This document shows positions 7,023-16,000 of a stretch of 36,267 nt of DNA, piece by piece (position 1 is the stretch's first letter; each line of letters opens with the position of its first letter). Both the position numbers and the translations under genes were made by a program. The notes beneath the pieces were generated by a model, which was not told the DNA's origin, searched no databases, and saw only the letters and a list, made by a program, of their open reading frames with translations. Origin of the DNA: a virus; the IMG/VR virus record IMGVR_UViG_3300017788_000079, positions 1-36,267 of that record. One strand, written 5' to 3'.

Positions 7023-8444
7023 TCAGATTGTGTTACCGTGGAGGTTGGTAACGAATGTGAGGCGGTAGTATTGGTTGAGACCTTGTGTTAGGCTGTCACC
7101 ATCTGGTACTGGACCGTTGGGTCCAGTTACGTTTAGAACGTATGGGTTGGCAACAACACCATAGCGTGTCTTGAATGCAATGCGTGGTTGGAAAGTGTCT
7201 GGATCGACTGCACGTACCATTTGTAGCGGAACGTATGGGCAGTAGAAGAGACCAGCATCGTATGGCGATTCGCCCTTATAACCAGCGCAGAAGAAGTTTA
7301 ATCCGAGTGGGGTATAAGGATCGATGTAGACGCGAACTTTACCATTGAGGATACCAGCAAAGGTTCCTTGTGTATCATCAGCGTTGATTTGTGGAGCGAT
7401 TGCTGGGCTGAGGCTCATGAAACCAGACATAGCGAGGGCTGCTGCGGTATCGCTATCGCAGACAATGAAGTTGCCCTTTCCACGGCGTGTTTCTTTGGCG
7501 ATTGCGTTGCATTCACGTTCAATTTGGAAAGTGAGGCCACGGAATCTTTCAGCAGACCAACGACCGTCTGAGTCAACGTTAAGATCGTATGTACCTTTGC
7601 TTGTAATGTCGGCTTGTTGTGAACCGCTCTTAGCAACATAGTAAATTGTCTTGACGATTTCGCGGTTGATTTCGGCAAGAATTTCTGTGCTGAGAAGATT
7701 TGCGAGTTCAGCTTCAGCGTCAAGACCGTGAACAGCCTTAAGGTCTTGTGCAAGTTCAATTGTGTAGTTGCTGGACAGAGCACGTGTACGGGCTTGTACG
7801 GCAACACGGTCAATTGAGAATGCCATTTGGTTAAATGTGGCATACTTATCAGAACCAGCACCGATACCTTCACCGGAGCTTGTTAGAATACCACGATAAC
7901 GGCTGAAGTTTGCAGCGCTGAGAGCACGGATATATTGCGGGCTAGCAGAAGTGTAGCCAGCAGATAAACCGTAACCAGCAGTTGCACCCTTAAAGTCTAA
8001 GCCTAGTGTCCAACCTGAACCACCCCATTCGGCTTGTGGTTCTTGGAACATAGCTTCAGCGTATGCAAGAGTTGCACCGTAAGCGCAACCACCGTAGTTT
8101 GCACGCATAGCGAAGATGAGTCCGGTTGGTGCGGTCATTGGTTGAACGCCGCAGATGTCGTAGGCCATGAGGTTAGGCATAGCACGACGAACGAGGCTGA
8201 TGAGTACTGGGTCATAACCAGAAACTGCACCAGTGTTGGTGTAGCTTGTAGGCATGCCTAGATTGTTAGAAGTCATGTCTTCTGTGAGGTGTTGAGCACG
8301 AATTGCTTGCTCTTGGTTCTCTAGAAGGACGGCAGTGACCTTTTTACGATAATCATCTGAGATACCGGGAAGAGCGTCGTGGTTTAGTACTGGTGACCAC
8401 TTCTCGGTTAAGATGTCATATGGTGTGTTATCTGAAAAATTCAT
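7023..8444 (-). CDS. 23: Major capsid protein gp23
   Basis: A 473-residue protein matching T4-type gp23 in size range and motifs. The N-terminal delta region (about 1-65) would be removed by the gp21 protease. It continues with AVSGYDPVLISLVRRAMPNL, the well-known opening of the mature capsid protein. PMTAPTGLIFAMR and a C-terminal YGVVANPY also match the family. Codon use is richer in G and C than in neighbours, as expected for the most abundant virion protein. It has its own late promoter (8473-8480), the ribosome site CAGGAG and a strong terminator after it, so it can be made at high level independently. Confidence 0.97.
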   Translation of the reverse strand: MNFSDNTPYDILTEKWSPVLNHDALPGISDDYRKKVTAVLLENQEQAIRAQHLTEDMTSNNLGMPTSYTNTGAVSGYDPVLISLVRRAMPNLMAYDICGVQPMTAPTGLIFAMRANYGGCAYGATLAYAEAMFQEPQAEWGGSGWTLGLDFKGATAGYGLSAGYTSASPQYIRALSAANFSRYRGILTSSGEGIGAGSDKYATFNQMAFSIDRVAVQARTRALSSNYTIELAQDLKAVHGLDAEAELANLLSTEILAEINREIVKTIYYVAKSGSQQADITSKGTYDLNVDSDGRWSAERFRGLTFQIERECNAIAKETRRGKGNFIVCDSDTAAALAMSGFMSLSPAIAPQINADDTQGTFAGILNGKVRVYIDPYTPLGLNFFCAGYKGESPYDAGLFYCPYVPLQMVRAVDPDTFQPRIAFKTRYGVVANPYVLNVTGPNGPVPDGDSLTQGLNQYYRLTFVTNLHGNTI

Positions 8445-8472
8445 TTTTAATGTATCTCCTGTGAGTTAAAAT

Positions 8473-8480
8473 TATTTATA
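8473..8480 (-). promoter_or_regulatory. T4-type late promoter for gp23
   Basis: The minus strand reads a perfect TATAAATA, the T4 late consensus used by the gp55/gp33/gp45 system. The distance to the ATG at 8444 allows a short leader containing the ribosome site. Confidence 0.8.
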
Positions 8481-8491
8481 AATTTAATAAT

Positions 8492-9547
8492 TTATAATTT
8501 TTTGTTAAGCTTTGCGATTGCAGAAACGTAATTGTCTACAGTTGTAGGAATTGTTTCCTTGACTGAAGAGAATGTCATTTCTTCGTTGATTGATTGAACT
8601 GCTGGTCTTGATTGAGGAATATAAGTTTGGTTGTTTAGATAATTTTCTTTGATGGCTACTAATTTTTCTCTATATTCGTTTACATCAGAGAAAGCAACAT
8701 TTTCCATTAAAGATTGTAATTTAGCAACTTGTGTATCAGCAAGATCTCTTGTTTCAGCGACAAAAATTCCTGCGCATTCAGTTAAAGCAATTTCCTTGCG
8801 GAGATTGATATTTTCTGTAATTGAAGAATTTAAAGTCTTAGAAAGTTCGATATTATGCGAATAGAGTTCATCAAGGGCATTGTATTTCTCATTTGGAACA
8901 TCAATGTAATGATTTTCAAAGAGATTCTTTAAACCGCTGATAAAGTTTTCTGCGATTTGTGTCTTGATACCTTGCTCTACAGCAACAGTATTTTCTTGCA
9001 TCCATTCTTCTACAACGTAATCAAGGTAATCATCAACCTTTTCAACTAATGATTCTGTTACGTTTTCAAGATAATTTTTAACGCCTTCATCTAGAGCTTC
9101 CATGTTGTTCTTCATATGGGCGTTGACTCTGTCTTGAACGGCGGCTTCAAAAATACCTTCAAGTTGTGACACTAAAGAATCCGAAGCGATTTCTTCACCG
9201 AGTAAAGAAATTAAAGCATTTTTAAATTGTGTACGAGCAGCTTCTTCAACCTCAACGACATCAGTGTCGTATTCTGGATTTTCTTCTTCTTCCATTTCAT
9301 CCTCTTCAGGTTCAGCTTGTGGAGCAGCTGCCATTGGCATCATACCACCCATACCCATGCCAGCCATTGCGGCAACTGGTGTTGGTACTTGAGCCTTTTG
9401 ATAATTGTTGGCTGTGACTACTGGAGAAGGAATAACATTGCCACGACCATCTGGTGTGTATGCAACTCCGTTAGCAGGCATAATGCCCATTGGCATGTTA
9501 CCCATATTAACATTTTCATTAATTTTATTATTTCTTTTATTTTTCAT
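8492..9547 (-). CDS. 22: Prohead core scaffold gp22
   Basis: A 351-residue protein located between the capsid gene and the protease, the position of gp22 in T4. Residues about 10-80 are rich in Met, Ala and Gly (PMGIMPANG, MAGMGMGGMMPM). They are followed by a very acidic stretch (EEDEMEEEENPE) and long charged helices, the composition expected of a scaffold core that is later degraded by gp21. T4 gp22 is shorter (about 270 residues). It has its own late promoter at 9571-9578 and the ribosome site AAGGAT. Confidence 0.85.
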   Translation of the reverse strand: MKNKRNNKINENVNMGNMPMGIMPANGVAYTPDGRGNVIPSPVVTANNYQKAQVPTPVAAMAGMGMGGMMPMAAAPQAEPEEDEMEEEENPEYDTDVVEVEEAARTQFKNALISLLGEEIASDSLVSQLEGIFEAAVQDRVNAHMKNNMEALDEGVKNYLENVTESLVEKVDDYLDYVVEEWMQENTVAVEQGIKTQIAENFISGLKNLFENHYIDVPNEKYNALDELYSHNIELSKTLNSSITENINLRKEIALTECAGIFVAETRDLADTQVAKLQSLMENVAFSDVNEYREKLVAIKENYLNNQTYIPQSRPAVQSINEEMTFSSVKETIPTTVDNYVSAIAKLNKKL

Positions 9548-9570
9548 ATCAATGGATCCTTGATCTTTTA

Positions 9571-9578
9571 TATTTATA
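9571..9578 (-). promoter_or_regulatory. T4-type late promoter for gp22
   Basis: Perfect TATAAATA on the minus strand, about 24 bases upstream of the gp22 ATG. It separates gp22 transcription from the genes upstream. Confidence 0.78.
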
Positions 9579-9592
9579 AAATTTAAATATTA

Positions 9593-10366
9593 TTACACTA
9601 TTCCTCTTGCTTTTGCTCTAGATAAATAACCAGCCTGTGACAAAGCTTGATTTGTTCTTTGTTTTGGTAATTCTTTAATATTTTCTGCTGTCTTTTTTGC
9701 GCCAAATCTGTTTAAAGCCCATTCCAATGGATCGATGCCCATTCCCGCAATATTTTGCAATTGTTTTGCGGCAATACCTCCCAAAACACCAAAATTATCA
9801 GCACCATATTTGGACATAGCTCCTGCTGCTGGCACACCCATGCCAATTGCGTCGACTACATATTTTAGAACATGAGGATTTAATTTCTCAGCCTCTCCAC
9901 CACCAAATCCCCTACCCAAATACATTTGTGCTAATTGAGCTTTGAATTGTTTTTGAATAGTTGGCATAAATAACTGATTTGCCACCGAACCAATCACGCC
10001 GCCACCAGACAACCCTATTGCCTGAATGAGAGAATTTAATCTGTCAGAAAATTCACTCCACTGCGTTTGATATTGGATGTCATAGCCAGCTGGCATTTGT
10101 TCTCTGCCTCTTATTATCTGTGATTTTGTAGATTCTCCGCCGAGTGCATCATAACCAACATCATCTTCATAAGATTTTTTAGTTATCGGATCTTGTTTTG
10201 GCATTTTTCTGGATCCAGCTGCCGTTCCCTTCAATTCTGGTTCAATGATATTTTCGAATCCTGTTTGTGTAGCATGCAATCCATATTGTGGACCACAAAG
10301 ACCTGTAGATTCTTTTAAATAATTTAAAATTATTTGAGATGATTTTTTATCTAAACCGTATGGCAT
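9593..10366 (-). CDS. Unrecognised Gly/Ala-rich protein between gp21 and gp22
   Basis: A 257-residue protein with no family I recognise. The N-terminal 90 residues are polar, with a DPITKKSYEDD segment. The C-terminal 150 residues are Gly/Ala-rich and moderately hydrophobic (IGLSGGGVIGSVAN, AIGMGVPAAGAMSKYG, GVLGGIAAKQLQNIAGMG), which looks like buried helices or a membrane-active segment. In T4, genes 21 and 22 are adjacent, so this is an insertion into the prohead operon. The location suggests a head-internal or ejected protein, which is inference from position only. Confidence 0.75.
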   Translation of the reverse strand: MPYGLDKKSSQIILNYLKESTGLCGPQYGLHATQTGFENIIEPELKGTAAGSRKMPKQDPITKKSYEDDVGYDALGGESTKSQIIRGREQMPAGYDIQYQTQWSEFSDRLNSLIQAIGLSGGGVIGSVANQLFMPTIQKQFKAQLAQMYLGRGFGGGEAEKLNPHVLKYVVDAIGMGVPAAGAMSKYGADNFGVLGGIAAKQLQNIAGMGIDPLEWALNRFGAKKTAENIKELPKQRTNQALSQAGYLSRAKARGIV

Positions 10367-10367
10367 T

Positions 10368-11012
10368 TTATATATTTTTAAAATATTCTTTAAAAACTTT
10401 TACAATATTTTTTTCTAAATTTTTAGAAGATGAATTTTTAATTAATTGCTTGGAGTATTGCAATTGTCTTTCAGACCAAATACCATTTTCAAAAATCCAC
10501 TCTCTGCCTTCCATAATTCCATTTACGAAAGCATTTGGAGCAGATGGATCTGCAACAATATCAATAGCAGCTAGCATAAAGTCTTCTTGTACTTCTTGAT
10601 ATCCATTTTTTGATTTTAAAGATCCCATTCCTCTGGTAGATACTCCTAACTGAGCACCTTCCTCAATTAAATTTTTAACAATTTTGCCCATTGGAGTATC
10701 AAGAACTTTAGCTTTTCCGTAAATATTTTTACCATCTTCATATAGTTCTTTTACAATGTGTGAAACTCTATCAAGATTAACAGTTGGCCCGGTTGGATGG
10801 TTTAATTCGCCTAATGCACGACCTTTGTTTACATATTCATTGATATATCTACCAGTTTCTTTGGCGAGAATATTTTTTGGATAAACTCTACCATTTCTGT
10901 TTTTTACTTCAGATTGCATAAAAACGCCTTCAATGAAGTAATTTTTGTCTCCATTTTCTGCATTTTCTTTTACAAATTTAATGTCTTCTGTTAATTCTGT
11001 TATTAGTTTCAT
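10368..11012 (-). CDS. 21: Prohead core protease gp21
   Basis: A 214-residue serine protease matching T4 gp21 in length. His72 lies in GELNHPTGPTVNL and Ser125 in LGVSTRGMGS, the conserved catalytic His and Ser motifs of the T4 prohead protease family. An Asp near 151-155 (AAIDIVADPSAPNAF) completes the family signature. It cleaves scaffold and the capsid N-terminus during head maturation (known for T4). It sits between the core genes and gp22 in the minus-strand head operon. Confidence 0.95.
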   Translation of the reverse strand: MKLITELTEDIKFVKENAENGDKNYFIEGVFMQSEVKNRNGRVYPKNILAKETGRYINEYVNKGRALGELNHPTGPTVNLDRVSHIVKELYEDGKNIYGKAKVLDTPMGKIVKNLIEEGAQLGVSTRGMGSLKSKNGYQEVQEDFMLAAIDIVADPSAPNAFVNGIMEGREWIFENGIWSERQLQYSKQLIKNSSSKNLEKNIVKVFKEYFKNI

Positions 11013-11029
11013 GGTTTACCTTATTTGTA

Positions 11030-11563
11030 TTATCTTGGTGGAGCACCAGACCCCGAACCTTTTTGTGGTTTTATCCGTGGGGATTTGGGGTTTGGAACTC
11101 TATTTGGTGTGGGAATTACAACCCAACCATTATCTGGATCCCATTGATAATTTGGTCCTCTTCCCGGGTTGTGTATTTGTCCCGGTCTTGGATTACGGGG
11201 AAATGGTCTTGCACCCGGTAGTAAATCTGGCAATTTTGGTGGATTGGGTTGTTGGGGTGGCTGTGGTGTTGGTGGTGGGGTTGATGGTCCAGCGGGAACT
11301 CCTCCCGGTGCAGTTGAATCGGGAGTAAAAGGTCCACCCGGAAATCCGGGAATAACAATTGGTGGAATTATTCCAGCTGCCTGCACGCCCTCGGCTGACT
11401 CATTTAATTTTTTTTTATCAAAAAGACTTTTTGAAACTTTTACATACTCTTGTTTCAATCTATCATTCATTTTTGTGTATAGAGCTGTAGAAGTAATGGC
11501 CTTCAATGCAACTGCATTTTCTTCAATCACATTTCTTATAATTTTTCTTGCATTATCCTTCAT
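11030..11563 (-). CDS. Prohead-core-like protein with long proline-rich tail
   Basis: A 177-residue protein. Residues 1-60 form a charged helix (IIRNVIEENAVALKAI, LYTKMNDRLKQEYVKV) resembling small prohead core proteins (gp67/gp68 type) found between gp20 and gp21 in T4-like phages. From about residue 66 it becomes extremely proline/glycine-rich, with about 35 prolines in about 112 residues (PPPTPQPPQQPNPPKLP). The corresponding DNA is visibly more GC-rich than its surroundings. The start overlaps the upstream gene by 11 bases. The core-protein assignment is by position and a short N-terminal resemblance. Confidence 0.7.
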   Translation of the reverse strand: MKDNARKIIRNVIEENAVALKAITSTALYTKMNDRLKQEYVKVSKSLFDKKKLNESAEGVQAAGIIPPIVIPGFPGGPFTPDSTAPGGVPAGPSTPPPTPQPPQQPNPPKLPDLLPGARPFPRNPRPGQIHNPGRGPNYQWDPDNGWVVIPTPNRVPNPKSPRIKPQKGSGSGAPPR

Positions 11564-11984
11564 TTTTTAGTCCTTTTGCCATTTGGTAAAAATTTAAATT
11601 GTTCTTTAATTCTCCAGAATTTTCTAAAATGCTTTTTACCAAAACTTTTCTGTTTGAAGGATTTAAAGAATTAAAAAATTCTTTTAAATCTTTCATTTCC
11701 GTATCTTTTATATTTATAGTTGTGTTGTTTTTTAATTTAAGTTTATTATTAATTTTTGAATCATAATTTTCTACAAATTCAATAAAATACTTCATATCTT
11801 CATCTAATTCAGTATAAAATTTAGATTCAAACATTTTTTCTTTAAATGCATCTTCTACTTCAGAAATTGCATTGTTTAATTTAATTGAAAGGGAATTCAA
11901 TAAACTTTTCTTGAAGGCAATCTCACTTTCAAAAATTAATGATTTAATTCCATTTTTTAATATGAGATTTGTTATTTGATTCAT
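11553..11984 (-). CDS. Hypothetical charged helical protein in the prohead-core position
   Basis: A 143-residue Lys/Glu/Asn-rich protein without a recognised domain. It appears mostly helical, with DLKEFFNSLNPSNRKVLVKS as the most ordered-looking C-terminal segment. It lies immediately after gp20 (one base gap) and before the proline-rich protein, where T4 has the core genes 67 and 68. A role in prohead core assembly is a positional inference. Confidence 0.72.
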   Translation of the reverse strand: MNQITNLILKNGIKSLIFESEIAFKKSLLNSLSIKLNNAISEVEDAFKEKMFESKFYTELDEDMKYFIEFVENYDSKINNKLKLKNNTTINIKDTEMKDLKEFFNSLNPSNRKVLVKSILENSGELKNNLNFYQMAKGLKNEG

Positions 11985-11985
11985 T

Positions 11986-13548
11986 TTAAGCTTGTTCCTC
12001 TGATGACATCATTTCGGCTTGCTGTTGCGCCATCATAGCCATTTGTTCTCGTTGAAGTCTTTCTCTATCCACTTCCATTTGTTTATCAAGTTCTTTCATT
12101 TCTTCTTCAGTTTGTCTTAATATTTTAGTTCTTATATAATCTGTTGAAAAATATTTTCCAACATAAGGTTCTACTAAAGAAAGCATTTTAATTCTTTCTG
12201 CTAAAATTTCACTTTCTTTTAAATCCCAGAAGTAATTATCAGTATTAAAAACAATTTTAATTTCTTGTTTTAATACTTGCCAATCCTGCTCCGTCATCAC
12301 ACCTTTGAGTAAAAGCTGAACACGTAAAAAATCTAAAAATAATTTTGCAAAATTGTGGCGAAGTTTTTCTACAAACTTATAAAATTTTACTTCTTCTCTT
12401 GTTATTTCAAGAGATCTTCCCATATTAAATCCACTTTGTTCTGCAGCTAAACGATTTAAAGGAACGTTTAGAGCGTTGTAAAGTTTCTTTTTGAAATAAT
12501 CCACGTCTTCAATTTGAGACATTGCCTGACCGCCCGGAAGAGTAGTAATCTGTGTTCCTTGAGAACCTTCTCTACGAGGCAACCAATAATCTTCTAATAC
12601 TGAAAGATGATTTCTTTCATCTCGTATTTCACCAGTATTTTGATTGTAGATTATACGATTGCGGAATCTACTCATCATATCCCGCATGTACTGTTCTGCT
12701 TTTTGTTTTGGCAGCTGACCAACGTCAATATAGAAAACTCTTCTTTCTGGTGCTCTTGCCACTCTATAAACAAGAAGAGCATCTTCTAATTGACGTAACA
12801 TATTTAAAGGTCTTATTGCTTTGTGCAAATAACCTAAAACACGTTTAGTGTTCATATCAACTATACCAGATGGAACATATACAACGCTATCTAAAGAAAG
12901 ATGTAAACCACCCGGACCAGTCATTATATAAGATTCTTTATCAGAATCTGTATACAAATAATATTCTTCAATTTCTTTAATTAAAGAAACTGAACCAGTT
13001 GTTGTTCTTTCTTGTTCCTTTTTTACTTTTCTAATCTTTTTAATTTTTAAAGGATCAACTGGAATTATTTCTTTAATACCATCTTGTGGTGATGATTTGT
13101 CAATTACAATGTTATAAAAAATTCTAGAATCGATATACCATCTTCTAAAAATTTCATATGATTTATTATTAAAATCTAGGAGATTAATAATTTTATCAAA
13201 TTCTTTGTAAATTTTTAATTTAATAGGTTCAGTAATTTGTAAGGATTTTAAATCTAACTTTACTGGTCTAGAATCTGTTCCTTTTACAATTGCAGCATTT
13301 ACAATTTCTTCTACTGCATTATCTACTTCTGGGTACACAGACATATTTCTGTACTGTACAATTGCACTGCTTTCATCTTTTAATGTACCTGTGTAATCAA
13401 TAGCTGATGAAAAAAATCCACCAACATCCACGGTAACAGTTCCATCAAAAGTTTCTGGAGCAGATATCTTTTGAAGAGCGTTTTCTTGACGCTCTTCTTT
13501 TGTTTTTCTTCCTTTGCCAAATTCAAATCCAAAAACTTCTATTTCCAT
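11986..13548 (-). CDS. 20: Portal vertex protein gp20
   Basis: A 520-residue protein, close to T4 gp20 (524). Signatures include YRNMSVYPEVDNAVEEIVNA, GYLHKAIRPLNMLRQLEDA, YRVARAPERRVFYIDVG and a QSGFNMGRSLEITREE segment, all standard in T4-type portals. A glutamine/methionine-rich acidic C-terminus ends the protein. It forms the dodecameric DNA entry channel and initiates prohead assembly (family knowledge). It lies between the tail tube genes and the core genes as in T4. A one-mismatch late box (TATAACTA) lies about 17-24 bases upstream. Confidence 0.97.
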   Translation of the reverse strand: MEIEVFGFEFGKGRKTKEERQENALQKISAPETFDGTVTVDVGGFFSSAIDYTGTLKDESSAIVQYRNMSVYPEVDNAVEEIVNAAIVKGTDSRPVKLDLKSLQITEPIKLKIYKEFDKIINLLDFNNKSYEIFRRWYIDSRIFYNIVIDKSSPQDGIKEIIPVDPLKIKKIRKVKKEQERTTTGSVSLIKEIEEYYLYTDSDKESYIMTGPGGLHLSLDSVVYVPSGIVDMNTKRVLGYLHKAIRPLNMLRQLEDALLVYRVARAPERRVFYIDVGQLPKQKAEQYMRDMMSRFRNRIIYNQNTGEIRDERNHLSVLEDYWLPRREGSQGTQITTLPGGQAMSQIEDVDYFKKKLYNALNVPLNRLAAEQSGFNMGRSLEITREEVKFYKFVEKLRHNFAKLFLDFLRVQLLLKGVMTEQDWQVLKQEIKIVFNTDNYFWDLKESEILAERIKMLSLVEPYVGKYFSTDYIRTKILRQTEEEMKELDKQMEVDRERLQREQMAMMAQQQAEMMSSEEQA

Positions 13549-13588
13549 ATTAATCTCTCACAAATAGTTATAAAGAATTTAACCGCTA

Positions 13589-14143
13589 TCAAGTACCGTT
13601 ATCAGTTATATTACTACCCTGTGATTTGATTCGGATCATATCAAAAAGTAATACAACAGTAAATTGACAAAACGAGTTCACAGATCCCATGTTTAAAGAA
13701 ACAGGTGTTACAGTTTTTGGCCAACAACCATCTAAAATAAATGTTTTTAGATATGTGTTGGGAGACCCTTCACCATTTAAAGATAAATGGTTTATATTCC
13801 ACCCATCAGCCTTATAAGTTGGTGCAAATGTAGATATGTTTGATGTATGATTATTTATAGAATTTTGCCAAGTATGAAATTTTTTCCATAAATCATTTGT
13901 ACCAGTATCATCATAGACAACCATAGACCACGTTCCATATTGTTTTTCACCCGGATAATATAATTTGCGTCCAAAATATCCATATTCTATATTTTGTGTT
14001 GATAAAGTTGGAATTTCTGTAGCAGCTACGTGAAATTTACTTATTTGGCCTTGTGAAAATGGTATCTGTCCAGCAACAAGATATCTATTTTTTCTTGTTC
14101 CACCACTAAACGCATTTTTAAAATCAGTTATTGCAATGGCCAT
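13589..14143 (-). CDS. Tail tube protein gp19 paralogue (second copy)
   Basis: A 184-residue protein with the gp19 pattern: ITDFKNAFSGGTRKNRY at the N-terminus, a YFGRKLYYPGEKQYGTW strand pair, VVYDD, and a late LDGCWPKTVTPVSLNMG motif matching the G-x-W-P of T4 gp19. It directly follows, with a one-base overlap, a second gene of the same family. Tube proteins form the hexameric inner tube. Whether both copies enter the tube or one makes a special ring is unknown. Confidence 0.85.
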   Translation of the reverse strand: MAIAITDFKNAFSGGTRKNRYLVAGQIPFSQGQISKFHVAATEIPTLSTQNIEYGYFGRKLYYPGEKQYGTWSMVVYDDTGTNDLWKKFHTWQNSINNHTSNISTFAPTYKADGWNINHLSLNGEGSPNTYLKTFILDGCWPKTVTPVSLNMGSVNSFCQFTVVLLFDMIRIKSQGSNITDNGT

Positions 14144-14694
14144 TAAATTCCTTCCTCTATGATAAAATAATCATAACGAATTGAAACTTGAAATAATGCT
14201 TGATCTGTTTGGTTCATAGATAAACTTATTCCACCAACTTGTTCTGGCCAACAACCAACCAATTTAATTTGTCTTAATACATTACTTCCATTTAAATCTA
14301 AATGTCTGATTATCCAATCCGTTTTTAATCTTTGATAAGCAAAATCATCATCGATCACTTCGTGTGTTACATGACCATCCAATGCTTCTTTCCAAGCATG
14401 AAATGCTTTCCACAAATTATCACTATTATTATCATCATAAACAGTAATAGACCATGGTTGATATTCTCTATCACCCGCAAAATTAAGATTTCTTCCTCTG
14501 TATGGAACTGTTATCGTTCCAACGCTGGCTTGCGGCAATGATGCGGATACAATTTTTAATTGTTCTGTTGTAATATTTGGTCTATAGTCAATATTATCTG
14601 GAAATGCACCGGCAATAGGAACGGTAAATCTGTTTTGGCGAGTACCACCATTAAATGCTTGTTTAAATGATTGTATTGAGTTTGGTGTTGGCAT
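14143..14694 (-). CDS. 19: Tail tube protein gp19 paralogue (first copy)
   Basis: A 183-residue protein with SIQSFKQAFNGGTRQNRF, YRGRNLNFAGDREYQPW, VYDDN and LVGCWPEQVGGISL. These match T4 gp19 (N-R-K-I-N-V-A-G-D-R, then W, then G-L-W-P-x-x-V-G) more closely than the second copy does. I therefore take this as the main tube protein. It follows the sheath gene as in T4 (18, then 19). It shares the F-x-GGTR-x-NR start with its neighbour, indicating tandem duplication. Confidence 0.9.
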   Translation of the reverse strand: MPTPNSIQSFKQAFNGGTRQNRFTVPIAGAFPDNIDYRPNITTEQLKIVSASLPQASVGTITVPYRGRNLNFAGDREYQPWSITVYDDNNSDNLWKAFHAWKEALDGHVTHEVIDDDFAYQRLKTDWIIRHLDLNGSNVLRQIKLVGCWPEQVGGISLSMNQTDQALFQVSIRYDYFIIEEGI

Positions 14695-14695
14695 A

Positions 14696-15985
14696 TTATG
14701 CTGATACTGATAATGTTATTGCAAATTCCTCAGACGCTAATAGTGGTTTAATTACAATGTTTACATTAATTGTAGAAGAATTATCTGTATTATTTGAACT
14801 ATCGCATGTTACTTGTGTAAATGCTGAATCTAAGAACTGTGATAATCCAATTAAGTAAAGAGATATTTCTGAAGTAATTGCAGATCTTGTCGCGGCGTTA
14901 TTTACTTCAAAGACATATTTAAGAAGAATTGTCCTTACATTAGTTTCAATGTCTTGTTTAAGTTTTGAAGGACCGACTCTTTCTTCTGATGTATATGAAG
15001 CCGAAGAACCTGCAGTAGCCCCAACCAAGTCCAATCCTAAGAAATAATCTAGATTATTTTTAATGTAAAAATTAACTCTATTTTTCTTTAAGAGATTTTT
15101 TGTTGTTGTATCTGTCCAGATCACTGGATTTTTTACAATTCCATTTAATATAAATGAATTGTTTGATCCTGCATTAGTATAATAAATTTGATTTAAATTT
15201 TTGGATCTATTGAAAGCTCCGGCCACATCACTCATCATTGGAAGAGTAACTGTTATAGTTGTTCCTGTTTCCAAACTTGTTGTTGGCACTTTAAATTGGT
15301 ATCTCTGACCATAAACATTAAAAATTCTGTCTGCAACAGTAGATCCAGAAACTAAAGAAGCTGAACTGAACAAATTATCAAAATTTTGAGCCGTATATCC
15401 GGCCCCATTTCCAGTAGAACCAAATATTCCTATTACTTGTGGTGTGTTTTCAACATATTGTGCCTCGCTTGCACTATTGTTTTGCGCAATTAATACATCA
15501 ATTAAATTTGATGTAGCGGTTTCATAGGAAGAAAAACCAGAGCAAGAACCAGCAATAACTAGTGTACCACCATATGCAAGATAATTTATAGCATGTAAAA
15601 AATCAGTTCCATTTGTTTTACCTGTTATTTCTGTTCCATTTGAATTAAAGAAACCAAAAGTACCACCCAGCGCTGCTGTGCTAGTTACTATGCAAGCAGT
15701 TATGCCAGAAAGGTTATTTAAATCATTTACCAAATCAAATGGATTGTTATAAACAATATAGTTGTCCGCTGTACTTCCGATTGTTGGGTTTGCTAAACTT
15801 GTTCTAGAGTAAATCAACCACCCGAAAAGACCTCCCGGATTTGTGCTTGCAGCACCACATACACCAGAAAAGGTGGGGGGCACAAAAGTTGAACCTGCCA
15901 AAAACGCAGCATAAAGAGGAGAAACAGATTTTTCTGTATTATAATAATTTGGTGAAAGAAATGAATTAAATGTTGCTGTTGCCAT
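14696..15985 (-). CDS. 18: Contractile tail sheath protein gp18
   Basis: A 429-residue protein. The C-terminal half carries sheath signatures: PMMSDVAGAFNRSKN, a KNRVNFYIKN segment, and RVGPSKLKQDIETNVRTIL followed by KYVFEVNNAATRSAI. T4 gp18 is about 659 residues, so the surface-exposed protruding domains appear reduced. It lies between terminase and the tube genes, as in T4. It has its own late promoter (16001-16008) and the ribosome site AAGG. Confidence 0.9.
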   Translation of the reverse strand: MATATFNSFLSPNYYNTEKSVSPLYAAFLAGSTFVPPTFSGVCGAASTNPGGLFGWLIYSRTSLANPTIGSTADNYIVYNNPFDLVNDLNNLSGITACIVTSTAALGGTFGFFNSNGTEITGKTNGTDFLHAINYLAYGGTLVIAGSCSGFSSYETATSNLIDVLIAQNNSASEAQYVENTPQVIGIFGSTGNGAGYTAQNFDNLFSSASLVSGSTVADRIFNVYGQRYQFKVPTTSLETGTTITVTLPMMSDVAGAFNRSKNLNQIYYTNAGSNNSFILNGIVKNPVIWTDTTTKNLLKKNRVNFYIKNNLDYFLGLDLVGATAGSSASYTSEERVGPSKLKQDIETNVRTILLKYVFEVNNAATRSAITSEISLYLIGLSQFLDSAFTQVTCDSSNNTDNSSTINVNIVIKPLLASEEFAITLSVSA

Positions 15986-16000
15986 TTTATACCTTAAAAG

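Noticed and set aside
11169-11570. 133-codon plus-strand Gly-rich frame
   Set aside because: Mirror image of the proline-rich coding region on the minus strand (Pro codons read as Gly); no start signals.
11711-11718. TATAAATA on the minus strand inside a core gene
   Set aside because: Lies within coding sequence about 150 bases from the next start; may be chance in AT-rich DNA.
13852-13859. TATAAATA on the minus strand inside the second tube gene
   Set aside because: About 300 bases from the portal start and within coding sequence; function uncertain.
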